From assembly GCA_027924645.1 (NCBI GenBank), contig BSBN01000047.1:1240001-1304000 (forward strand): a stretch of 64,000 nucleotides of DNA. Direction: 5' to 3'. Shown piece by piece: positions 48,530 through 59,002 of the stretch; the stretch's first letter is position 1; every line of letters begins with the position of its first letter. The DNA is from Cunninghamia lanceolata (taxonomy: Eukaryota > Streptophyta > Pinopsida > Cupressales > Cupressaceae). Under the pieces are notes generated by a model. That model had not been told where the DNA came from. It did no database searches and saw nothing but the letters and a program-made list of their open reading frames with translations. A program made the position numbers and the translations under genes.

Positions 48530-49140
48530 GGATATCCTGCAAGGAATATCCTTGTGGATATCCGGATTAGAATATTCAGATGATGTTAGCATGGGTCGGG
48601 TCAACCATCATTGACCAAAGATTCATCATCGTGCCTCAAATTTGTTTTAATAAATCTAGATGTCTATGTGGACACGTGGCATCATGTCATTGGCTTAATC
48701 ATAGGGCCTGGATATTTAATTAAGATCCAGACATTACAAGTGCAAAATATCCATCAGGCCAAAATGTCTGGGTGACATCACAGAGATAAAGCTTCTTCAT
48801 TATAATGTAATGAAGTGATGTCATTAGGATAAGGATATTAGAATAAGGTCATGACAATAAGTTCTACGAAATATCCCTAGGACTTAATATCCTAATGAAG
48901 TAAGCAAGGTATATCCTTAGTGTTGCGTTAGGGTAAGGTGATGTCATTGGGATAGGGATCATAAAATAATGTTCAGATGTTAACTAATATCCGGATGACA
49001 TAAGCAAGTTTAGCGTTCTTCATAGGATTAGGATAACATGGCATCATCTCCAGATCAGGATGTTAAAATAAGGTCTGGATGTTAAGTTAATATTCAGATG
49101 TTATGACCAAGAGAATATCCTCATGACCCATTGACTAAGA
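48530..49140. repeat. Dispersed TATCC(G/T)GATG words in the nested element
   Basis: Short words such as AATATCCGGATGACATAAGC, GATATCCGGATTAG and GAATATCCTCATGACC recur at irregular spacing of 40-110 bp in both orientations. It is probably the leader or LTR of the nested element, upstream of its protein. Confidence 0.5.
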
Positions 49141-49434
49141 TTTGACCACGCATAACTCCCTTATTTTAACAAATTTATGGGTGCTTCAAATAGAAATTAT
49201 GCTTAGAATTTTATACTCTTTCATTTGGCAGGGTTCAAGATGATAGATTCTAACTTCAAAAATTGAACCTATATCCTGAGGTCCTGATATGCACAGGATG
49301 ACATCCTGACCTATATCTGATACTAATTTTACCATACCACCCAAAAGCAAAAGGAACAAGTAAAACCAAGCAAAAAAGTTGGGTCCCTATTTTGCTAGGG
49401 CAAAATGGGGCATGTGTAACCACACAACAAGGAG

Positions 49435-51173
49435 GTGCTAGAGGAGGTGCCTGAAGAGGCATAGATGAAGGGGTTATGGAGTTGCTACAAAACCTCATAG
49501 AAAGGATGGATGCTATGGAACAAGCACAGAGGAGGGGCATACCTACTGGAGAAGTAAGTGATAATGAAGAAGAGGATCAACAAACCAAGGAAGAGGTGGT
49601 TCAAGAAGAAGAACCTGATGGAGTTGAGATGAGATTATTGAGAGTACTCATGGGGATTGAAGCCAAGCCAAAGATAGAGGTTCCTACCTACTCAGGAAGC
49701 CTCAATGGAGAGGAACTCATTGATTGGATCAATGAGCTTGACAAGTACTTTGAGTATGAAGAAGTAGCAGAGCAGAAAAGAGTCAAGTTTACTTGTACAA
49801 GACTCAAAGGCCATGCTACTATGTGGTGGGATTACGTTCAGTCAGAAAGAAGAAATAAGAACAAGGAAAAGATAACATCTTGGGATAGGATGGTTACCAA
49901 ACTAAAAGCCAAATGTCTTCTAGGAGACTATCAAACTAACCTATTCAAAAGGCTACGAAATCTCAAGTAGAAAGAGATGAGTGTGAAGGAATATACAAAG
50001 GAGTTCTACAAATTGGTAATCTAGTCGGGGCATAGTGAAGTTGATTTGGAGAAGTTTGCTAGGTACCTGAATGGATTAAGATACAATTTGTAAGATGAAT
50101 TGAGTCTTTTGTCCCCTAGGACTCTTGATGAAGCCTATCAGTTTGCCATTAAGGTAGAGGAGAAGCGTATGAGAAGGCAAAACCAGCAAGGAAGAGGAGA
50201 TAGAGGAAGAGGACAACATTCTAATAGAGGACAACAACACCATCAAGGTGTAGAGGCAAGCAGTTCCAGTGAGAAAACCAATTCAGAAAGAGGAAGTTTC
50301 CAAAATAGAGAAGGGAGACCATTTGAAAGAGGAAGAGGTTTCTCTAGAAAATGTTTTAGATGTAACAAGTTTACAGGTCACAAAGGTTGGGAATGTCCTA
50401 AGTTCCCACAAGAAGGTTACACAAGGCTTGAAAGAAGTAATCAAATTGTGAAAGCAGATCCAGAGAGTGTGGGATCACCTCCTCATCACTTAGAAGAACC
50501 TAAGATAGGAGAGTCTTTGTTGTTCAAAATAGTATTGTTGAAGCCACCAAAGGAGAGTCAAGAACCTATGCAAAGGAGAGCCTTATTCAAAACCACTTGC
50601 AAGGCAAAAGGTAAGTGCTGCAAACTTATCATTGACAGTGGTAGTACAAATAATCTTGTGGCTATTCAAATGGTAGACAAACTAGGCCATAATAGGATTA
50701 AACATCCTAACCCCTATCAAGTTTCTTGGTTGCAAAAGGGGCATCAGTTGTTGGTAGATAAGTAGGCCTTAGTAGAGTTTCAAATATGTAGTTATAAGGA
50801 CACTGTTATGTGTGATATTATGCCTATGGATGTTTGTCATGTGCTTCTTGGTAGGCCTTGGAAATCTAATAGGAAATCCATACATGATGGAAGAAACAAT
50901 ACCTACACTCTACAGAAAGATGGCCATAAACATACATTGTTACCTTTGAAAGGAGAAATGGACAGTAAGAGAAACAGTTGTAGCAAGGTATTGTTGATGA
51001 GTGGCAAAGAATTTCTACACGATATGAAGAAGGAAGAAGAGGGAAGGAGTGAAGTTGTAGCAGTAGTTGAGAAGGGGAAAGTTGCAGCAGAGGAGGAGAA
51101 AGAGAAGAGTGAAGTTGTAGGAATGGCTGAGTGTCCTTTAGACGACACAAAGGCATTAATTGCATGAGTGATT
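49435..51173 (+). pseudogene. Gypsy gag and protease
   Basis: One frame from 49476 to 51167 with four stops. Gag: DWINELDKYFEYEEVAEQKR and GHATMWWDYVQSERR (retrotransposon gag fold), then SLLSPRTLDEAYQFAIKVEE, an Arg/Gly/Gln-rich stretch and a zinc knuckle CFRCNKFTGHKGWEC that has five residues instead of four between the second Cys and His. Protease: KLIIDSGSTNNLV, active site intact, with CDIMPMDVCHVLLGRPW typical of the flap and end. It resembles the protease of the element at 16490, but that copy has lost the Asp. The frame then enters a Glu/Lys/Val-rich region instead of RT. Confidence 0.9.
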
Positions 51174-51796
51174 ATAGAAGTGAAAGAAGTGGACAACGAA
51201 GATGAAGGAGAAAAGAGTGTAGAAGAGGTAACTAAAATTGCAATTGAGATGGCACAAAAGAGCTAGGGAATATTGTAGTGAATGTCGGTGAAAACAAGGA
51301 TGATTTACTATTGTAAATTTTGGCAGTAGAAGCAAAATAGTTTAATAAGCTTGCAGGTGGAGGCATAGAGATGAACAATGCAACGAATCATGTAGAATAA
51401 AATGTTGGTGCAATGAAGGAAAATGAGGTATATTCTGACAATTTTTCTTTTGGTTTACCTTTATTTGCAAGGATGAATATAGAGGATGTAGTTGCCGATG
51501 TGTATGCAGATGTGGCATGTTTGTGTGGGGAGGATGTAGAAGATAATGCAAGGGAAGCTTGGTGGAGGTGGTCGGATTATGGTGGGTGAAATCCCATAAT
51601 AGATGACAGGGAAAGAATAACTGAGAGTTGGATGGTTTGTAATAAGATGAATCCAACTAGAGGAAAGAGAATAATGAGCATGATTTGGAGGCGGGGATCA
51701 ATACATGGTGGACAAGGGTCCACAAGTGACAAACAAAGTGCAAAATTCATTTCACCACGACTGCAATCTCTATTCCTACCAAACACTGGAAGATAA
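51174..51796 (+). pseudogene. Unrecognised C-terminal region replacing pol in the gypsy
   Basis: After KKEEEGRSEVVAVVEKGKVA the reading shifts once near 51262 and then stays in one frame, with four stops, to a real-looking terminator TAA at 51794-51796. Segments: NFSFGLPLFARMNIEDVVAD, VYADVACLCGEDVEDN, AREAWWRWSDYGG (Trp cluster), TESWMVCNKMNPTRGK and SAKFISPRLQSLFLPNTGR. No polymerase or integrase motif is present. The 3' LTR follows 133 bp later. I do not recognise the fold. Confidence 0.5.
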
Positions 51797-51929
51797 GAAA
51801 GAAATAAATTGTTGCAGGTTACCTATTCATAGCATGGAGTATGCTGCATGTTGTTTACAACTAAAAGGGTAGTCCTACTACCCAACTCCATTTGTGAGCT
51901 ACGCTCACAAATGTCTCTCCCGAGGAGCC

Positions 51930-53397
51930 TGATCGTGCAAGAGCATCCATTTCACCAAGGTTTTGGGTCTTGTTTTGCTTTCGAGTCTTTGTACCCAATA
52001 TTGGTTTGGAGTTGTTGTTGGTTCCTTATTGAGGTCTTGTCACCTTTTAGACTTGTGGCATAGTTTCCTGCCAAAACACACATTCAAAAATTTGAAATGA
52101 TATGAAAGGACTTCATTGGTTATTCCACCTTTTTGCAAAGTTTCCAAAGGATGTGATATGCCTCCTAGGTCCGAGGATGTAGTTTTACACTTTGAGGCCT
52201 TTAAACAACCTCAAGAGAGGCTTACCATCGAACTATTCACACAAAACAAAAGTAAAGAAGATTCAGTTTATGATAGTTCTAGGACAATTACATTTTTTTG
52301 AGACAGTTTTTCTTTGCATTCTTACCACGTTGGGAAAAAATGGTGAGGAGAAAAAGAAAGCATACTCTCTGGGGGAAAACACTTTTGCAAAAGAGACTTA
52401 GGTAGATTCTCAGAGAATAAGGAAGAAAAATAAAACAATTTAGAGAATTTGAAGGGAAGAACCAGTGACTGTTTGAGGAAGTACTTAGTAGGAAAAGGAA
52501 AGGCATTTAGGAAGGTTAAAAACACTATATGGAACAACACTAAGGTGTATAGAGCATGTGCAGTATAGAGGGAAGGCCTTGGAAAGGCATGCAGTGTAGA
52601 CAATATAGTATTTTTGAGACAAATATAATAGGAGCAACATCTAGAAAAGTACAATTTGCATGTTGTAAACCCTCGATGAGGGTTTTAAAGATTCAAAACT
52701 ATTATTTGTTTTCTCTTTACTACTCTATAGGTGCTCTATTTGAGTAGAAAGGAGTTTTTAAAAGCTTGTATAAGTGTAGTCCATCATACATGAAATGTTT
52801 TGGAAGATTTATGCTAAATTTCTCATAGGTACTGGTGTTAGTCCAATATAAAGGTGTTATGGATGACTGTCCCACATCCAGTGCAGGAGTAGACTACCTT
52901 TTTACGTCTTTGTTGTTTGATATTAAGTCTTGTAGGCAGAGTTTGCACCTTGTTCCCTATTCTAAACCTAACTATTATCTTGAGATTTGTTAAACATGGA
53001 CTATACAGATCATTTGGGTCTCTATAAGATGATTCTCCCCTTATATTCTGTGTGATAGGGGTAGATTGAAGGAGACTAGCCCATTTTTGGACAGTATGCA
53101 TGTGAGATTCAAGACCTTCCTAATTAACAACATTGTGTATGAGTTGTTTTTCACACATTATACATCATTTATCAAATAGAACCCTAAAATTGGAGCTGGC
53201 TAAAAGTTGTAACAACCAATTTGATCTTTCTTTACGGGTGTCCCTAGGTGGACAGTGCTAGAGTACTGATTCTGTGACTATCCCAAGAGTTGGGTAGTGC
53301 CATAGTGGGCCAGATTGAGCATTCTTTGACACCCTACATCTAATCCAAGCAAGGGGGAGTCTAGTTTGTGTGTTGTTGTAGTTAGTAGCCATCATCA
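51930..53397 (+). repeat. Gypsy 3' LTR (1468 bp)
   Basis: Partner of 41192-42666, starting TGATCGTGCAAGAGC and ending AGCCATCATCA, followed by the duplication TAATC. Confidence 0.95.
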
Positions 53398-53402
53398 TAA
53401 TC

Positions 53403-54097
53403 TTGTGTTCTATCCTTCACCTTGGACTATATAACCAAGGGTTTCTCATTGTAATTTCATATTATGTACATATTGTATGCATATTGCATCCTTTGATAGA
53501 ATAAAATTATTTTCTCATTTTGGATCTCTCTTGTGCTTTCATTGAAGCTACTAGATCTTGGGTGGCTACCTTCATAGCCAACTCTTAGACACTCCCATGT
53601 GCAATAGAGAAATGGATAAGAGTTAGATAGTGATGGTCTTGGTATTGTTAGACAACCTTCTATTTTGCATGTGGATACATTCTACTTACTTTGGCACCTC
53701 AATCTCTGTGTTGATGCATGGCCAATATAGAAAAATAAAACAAAATTAGGAAATAAACATTGGACTTTGGCAACTCTTCCTACTTAGTGGCAAATTTGAT
53801 GATATTCATTTGGAGTTTCACGCTTTCCATTTATTTTTGTTGATTGGATTATTTGATCACTTCAAACTATTGGTGTAATATTGCACTTATTAAAATATTT
53901 ACTTAAGATATTAAGAATATTTAACTATTCACATATCGATAAAAAATAATGGCATGTGTTCACCTTGACTTGAAGTACACAAGTACCACCACTACCTCAT
54001 CAACCCTAGTGATGAGGTCACTAAGTGGTTGTTAATTCATCATCATTTAATTATCAATCCAGAGGTATCTGGAGAAAGTTACAATAAGACTCTTTAG
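53403..54097. other. Probable LTR remnant and unassigned sequence
   Basis: GGACTATATAACCAAGGG at about 53433, and then AGAATAAAATTATTTTC at about 53498, have the TATA and polyadenylation spacing of an LTR end. Boundaries are not visible. There is no coding frame. Confidence 0.35.
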
Positions 54098-55339
54098 TGT
54101 GGGGGGTTGGAGTGGAATCTAAATCTGGTGATTGGATAGTTTTGGATGTATTGTGAAAGGTTTAGTCTATCTAGCTTGCTGGAATAAACACACAAGAGGA
54201 AATAGAAACTATTCTAAATTTCTTTTAAAAGAAACACACATGCTGAAATAGAAATTATGTTATTTTCTTGGAAAGAAACACTCATGCTTTAAAATAAACT
54301 AATCTACTTGTGATTAACGAGGACAAAATGAAAGTTAGTATGTAAATCAAATGCAAATACAAACGATTATACCTTCCTTTTGACTCACAAATCCAAGAGG
54401 GAAGGAGTTGCACCCATGAGCTCCTCAGATTTTACCCAAGACTAGAATGTATGTGGATTGCTCAATGCTTTTCAACACAACATAGATGAGAGGCAAGGGG
54501 ATTCAGATAGATTAGATAGAGATGAGGCAAGATTTTGACATTATGGTGGTATGATGAGGAGATTGTGGAGTGATTTTGACAGAGGTTTGATGCATGAAGA
54601 AGTCTCTCCAAAATGGCTTGGAGAGGGTCTCATTTATAGATTTTCTGAAAGGAAGATGGAGGGTGAGGATTGAAAGATGGGATCAAGGGCTAGGAATAAA
54701 AGTAAATCTTTTATTCATTTTGGGGAAAGGGGTGATAAATGAGGTATGGGTGTGAAAGAATGTGAAATGAATTAAAAATTCATTTGGGGAATGGGAAATG
54801 AATTAAGAATTCATTTGGGGATAAGAGGTAATGAATGAGGATAGGTGAGGTAAGGGGTGTGTAAGAGAAGTAAATGTGATGTGTGATTTATTTCAATTTT
54901 AAATTTGGGGGATGTGGGGAAGGGTGTTAAACTAGGTTTGACCACCCAAATGAGAGATTAGGACTAATCAAATAGAGGTTTTGCTTAATTGATCCTAGGG
55001 CTAGGATGAGGTAGGCTAGGGTAGGTTAGGGTAGGTCAATTAATAGGCTAGATCAATTAGATAACCATGATCTATCTAATTAATGAGGATTAGGGAAAAT
55101 GACAATTTAACTAAATAAATATTGTGAATATTTATTTAATCAAATGAGGATATAGTTGTAAGGTCTAGTGATAAATCAAGTGAGTTAATTGATCACAAGG
55201 GATGGGTAAATGGTCAAGGTAGATAATGAGGGATAAATTAATTAAATAAAGTGAATTTATTTAATTAATAGGAGGGATAAGGAGGGTGTCGAGGCATGGG
55301 AAATTGTTTTACGAAGCAAGCCAATTTTAGGTGTCTACA
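54098..55339 (-). repeat. 3' LTR of a Tat-like gypsy (start firm, end tentative)
   Basis: On the minus strand TGTAGACACC follows a purine tract, a junction typical of Tat/Ogre-type plant gypsy elements. The lower end is placed at CCCCCCACA (54098) because it gives TG...CA ends. The sequence is rich in short GGGTAGG-like words and has no open frame. Confidence 0.5.
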
Positions 55340-55356
55340 TTTGCCCCTCTTTGAGA
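55340..55356 (-). other. Polypurine tract of the Tat-like gypsy
   Basis: Minus strand CTCAAAGAGGGGCAAA directly before LTR start TGTAGACACC. Confidence 0.8.
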
Positions 55357-55579
55357 TGGTGTTGCAGATAAGTAACATCATTTCAAAGAAGTTAAAACAT
55401 AGAGTTGGATTGGATAGAAAAAAGATTTTGGTTTAGAAGAATAGGGTAAGGTTTTGGGGATAATTGGTAAGGATGATGCCCCCTCGAGAGGATAGGTGGG
55501 TTGCAAGAACACGGTTGTGCTCTTGAAATGGATGGAAGAGATTGGTAGAAGTAGTTGGAGGATAAGTGGTGAGATGAAA

Positions 55580-55998
55580 GGGTGATGATGGTGGGAGATT
55601 GATTGGTGGATGATCATTGTGTTGAAAAATGATTTAGAGCAATCCTAGGTTTGATGTAGCAAAGTGGATATTTTCACCAAGGTATAGAAGACCAGGGTGA
55701 TGATGTATATCCAACATTTGCATGGACTAGACACACAGACAAAGGGATGATCTCATGCATGCCCAAGATAGTACAACCTTGTCCTAACGAGGGAAGGGGA
55801 CTCATAGCATAAGCCCTTAATACACAAAAGGTATGATGAACCTTAGATGCACAAGGAGATCAATATGCTAGAACCGACCCTATGATCAACAAGATATGAA
55901 TACTAGCTTGGAGTAATGAAACCAACCCACAAGCACATCATACAAAAGCAAGACTATGCCCCATTCTAGATGTTTTCACCACATACCATGATATAGTG
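55580..55998. repeat. Direct repeat, left copy
   Basis: Aligns with 58580-58998 over about 400 bp. Shared words include GTGATGATGTATATCC, CATGCATGCCCAAG, GGGGACTCATAGC, GATATGAATACTA and CTTGGAGTAATGAAACCAAC. The two copies are clearly diverged, with several indels. Confidence 0.85.
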
Positions 55999-56700
55999 AG
56001 ATCAAGGTAGCTTTGATGTGATCTTCGAATAGGACAAAGAGATGAAAGTGTGATCAAGGTAGCATACAAAAGATAAAGGCAAGAATCGATAGATGATTGG
56101 ATCATGTTTTGTTGATGTTGTAAGATTGGCTCAAGATTTGATGGCTTTATTATATGGGCAAAATGTTTGGTTGTGGCTTTCCAAAAAATTGTAGTATTGG
56201 AAGGGGCGAGGATCAGCATAGACTAACTTCTATGCCATTGTGGGGGAATTTGATGCATTGATGGAAGGTGGATGGGACGGCTTGCATGGCATGAATCCAT
56301 GGTCTGCCGAGGAGGATGTTTTAGGGGAGGTCAAGATCAAGAACCTGACATCTAGTTTCTAATATTTTCTGTCCCACTTGTATGGGAAGATTGATAGTGC
56401 CTTCAGAGAGCCGTTCAGTGTCATCATAGCCTTTGATCGTGATGAACTCACTAGTGTCGACAACCACATCAGAGTACCCCAAGTGTTTTAACAATTTTAG
56501 AGTGCATATGTTGAGACCGGAGCCACCATCTATTAAGACTCTTTTAATGGTGTGCTTGTGGATGCGAACTTTGATGTGCAGGGCGTCGTTATGTATGTGG
56601 TCGGAGGCGGGTAGGTCCTTTTCTGAGAAGGTGAGATGGTGGGGTGCGGCGATGTGTCCTACCATGGCTTAGAATTGTGTTACATTCAAGTTGGCAAGGA
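55930..56700 (-). pseudogene. Gypsy protease and protease-RT linker
   Basis: Minus-strand block 56665-56321 contains FSEKDLPASDHIHNDALHI, the retropepsin active site VLIDGGSGLNICTLKLLKHL and ITIKGYDDTERLSEGTI. After one stop the frame goes on with [20 protein letters not shown] and then FQYYNFLESHNQTFCPYN, the conserved stretch before RT in plant gypsy pol. RT itself is absent, and a purine tract and LTR come next. This indicates a large internal deletion. Confidence 0.85.
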
Positions 56701-56899
56701 CCTATGTTTGCAAGAGCGATTTATCAAGGACGTCCTTATGGAGGGGAGATGTGCAGAGCAACTCGAGGATGGATATTTGTGCGGGTGTCTTTCCTAGATG
56801 TTCTAGGAGGTTATATTAGTGGGTAGTTGATGGACATATAGTTGGACGAGGAGGTAGGGGATCTAATGTAGATGCGGGTGTTTGATCGGTGGGAGGGGT

Positions 56900-57441
56900 G
56901 GTGTTATAGACACAGTTAGCCCAGACTCAGGGTGAGGTAGATGTATTGATCAGCGAGTGGGATACAGCACTTGGCAGGGCACAGCAGGTAGAGACTGCAT
57001 TAGGTAGTCTATAGGCTTCAGGTGGTGGACTTGCCCCAGTTTTGATAGGGATGCAGGCTCAGTTGTCTCAGGCGCAGACACAGACCTATCAGCTGCAAGC
57101 ACAGTTGAGTTAGGCACAGGGGCAGTTGAAGCAGGTACATGGGGGATTTGACAGAGGCTAGTAGGTAGATGGAGTACTATAGGGGCCTGTATTATGCAGC
57201 TGTACCAGCAAAGCAGTAGGTACCGAGCTACAGCCAGGTCAGTGGATCGAGGGCATTGAGATCACATAGATCAAGATCTATTCAGTTCGTTCAGCAGACG
57301 ATGCCTCCTCCCTCATACGTGCCCCAGCATGTTCCTTAAGTGCAGGTACAACCACCGTCGCAGCCACAGCCATCGACAGGATCACAGGCTCGACCAAGAT
57401 CAGAGTCTCGCACTCCATCCGAGGGGGGATCCTCTATGTGA
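56900..57441 (+). pseudogene. Gln/Pro/Arg-rich reading frame, antisense to the gypsy
   Basis: Plus-strand frame with TAG stops: TQLAQTQGEVDVLISEWDTA, a Gln-rich coil MQAQLSQAQTQTYQLQAQLS, then after a one-base shift MEYYRGLYYAAVPAKQ, an Arg/Ser patch RSHRSRS, QTMPPPSYVPQHVP and a Pro/Gln tail ending SEGGSSM at TGA 57439-57441. Codons are clearly used (CAG for Gln throughout). Its orientation is opposite to the protease next to it. Antisense frames are known in Tat-type gypsy elements, so it may be such an ORF. This is inference. Confidence 0.5.
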
Positions 57442-57850
57442 TAGCCATATCATGATAGCCCTTGGAGGCATTTTGTATCAGGACACTTTATTTTTTGTAT
57501 ACATGAGCGATGTACATTTTTTGCGGTGATTATATATGATGCGATGCTTTTTTTATGGTTTATGATGCTTATGATTATGATGCCCTATTATGATGATGCT
57601 TATGTGATGGATACAGTATCTCTTTATGGATTTTATATGCTATGGATGTGTTATGTTTATGTGATGATGTTTTTGATTTTATGGATGCATTTAGGATGGA
57701 AATGTATGTTTATGTATGAAAATATGCATATGCAGCCAGATGTTTATTAAATGCATTTATATGATGATGTAATGTGACTAAGTGGTTTATGAGATGATAT
57801 GAAATGTGATGTATAATGTGCAACTAAATGATTCTAGAATGAAGCTAATT

Positions 57851-58200
57851 ATTATGCAAACTTAAATGGATTAAAATGGACCTAAGTGATATGCAACTTA
57901 AATGGATAAATGAATCTAATTGATATGCAACTTAAATGGATAAATGAGCCTAATTGATATGCAACTTAAATGGATAAATGAATCTAATTGATATGCAACT
58001 TAAATGGATAAATGAATCTAATTGATATGCAACTTAAATGGATAAATGAATCTATTTGATATGCAATTTTTTTAGATTAAAAATGAATCTAAGTGATATG
58101 CAACTTAAATGGATTAAGATTAAAATGAAGCTAAGTGATATGCAACTTAAATGGATTAAGATTAAAATGAATCTAATTGATATGAAATGAATCTGAATGA
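57851..58200. repeat. 34-bp tandem repeat array
   Basis: The unit beginning GATATGCAACTTAAATGGAT starts at 57888, 57922, 57956, 57990, 58024 and 58058, exactly 34 bp apart. Three longer variants (37 and 42 bp) follow at 58095, 58137 and 58179. Confidence 0.93.
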
Positions 58201-58579
58201 GATGCACTGATTATGATATGTAGTGCAGCGATACGTGGGATGGATGGTAGGTGATAGGTGGGATGATCAGGTCTTGATACTCATGATGTTCTTTGTTTGA
58301 CTCTGAGTGGTGAGACTGTGGGAGAAGGGATTAGGTTGGTGGAATGATAGGGGTGTTTTGATGGGATACGGATAGGATTGGGAGCGTCGAGAGAATGGTG
58401 GTGGGAGGATGAGAGGATTGTTTAGGTCATAAGACACCATGTCATTGAGGGGGGATTTACTTCGGTTTAGGATGTGTTGGATGAAAAGTATGGTGGGGGA
58501 ATGGGACTAGTGAGGGGATTAGATTGGTGGGGGGTGGGGGAAATGATTATTAAATCTAGGGTGAGATGGGATAGTTGAT

Positions 58580-58998
58580 TGAGTGATTAGGATGATGATT
58601 TTGAGCTAGTAATAGTAGTTGCAAAAGATGAATTGAGAGCATTTCTTAGTTTACTGTAGCAATGTAGGATATAGTTCACAAAGGTATGAAATGACCTAGG
58701 TGATGATGTATATCCTACGATTGCATGGACTAGACCCACAAACAATAGGTTGATTTCATGCATGCCCAAGGTAGTATAACCTTGTCTAGCCTGGGAAGGG
58801 GACTCATAGCGATAAGTGTGAATAATGCATATAAGGTTTTGATGCCTGTATATGCATTATGGGACACATCATGCTAGAACTGACCTAGACTTCAAGATAT
58901 GAATACTATTCTTGGAGTAATGAAACCAACCCACAAGCATAGCATACAGAAACAATGACTATGTCTACTCCAGGTGCTATCCGCTACTTACCATGATA
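58580..58998. repeat. Direct repeat, right copy, cut by a copia insertion
   Basis: Matches 55580-55998 and stops exactly where the copia LTR begins at 59003 (shared ACCATGATATA, then LTR). The LTR insertion therefore happened after the duplication. Confidence 0.8.
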
Positions 58999-59002
58999 TA
59001 AT

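Larger units (their letters stand above)
42758..49434 (-). mobile_element. Nested 6.67-kb element carrying an X-like protein, target duplication AGGAG
   Basis: Insert 42763-49429 is flanked by AGGAG on both sides (42758-42762 and 49430-49434). Removing insert and one duplication joins the gag frame exactly. Minus-strand termini are TGTTG and CAATA, close to the TGTTG...CAACA ends of the copia LTRs in this window, so it is probably an LTR element in minus orientation. I could not find an LTR pair, PBS or pol. A minus-strand TATA box (CTATAAAAGGAGG, about 43828) lies in its 3' part. The only coding signal is the protein at 44150-47950. Confidence 0.8.
41187..53402 (+). mobile_element. Complete gypsy element without RT/integrase, target duplication TAATC
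   Basis: Body 41192-53397 (12206 bp), bounded by LTRs 41192-42666 and 51930-53397 (TGAT...ATCATCA) and a perfect 5-bp duplication TAATC at 41187-41191 and 53398-53402. The PBS follows the left LTR. Coding content is gag, protease and an unrecognised C-terminal region, with no RT, RNase H or integrase motifs before the right LTR. A 6.67-kb foreign insertion lies at 42763-49429, so the element itself is about 5.5 kb. It would need enzymes from a related autonomous element. LTRs differ by roughly 6 percent in the stretch I compared by eye. Confidence 0.93.

Noticed and set aside
50866..51196. Minus-strand Ser/Leu-rich open frames opposite the gypsy tail
   Set aside because: Shadows of the E/K/V-rich plus-strand coding region.
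57329..57750. Met/Tyr-rich open frames after the antisense Q-rich frame
   Set aside because: Arises from ATG-rich ATGATGCTTATG-type low-complexity DNA; no conserved features.
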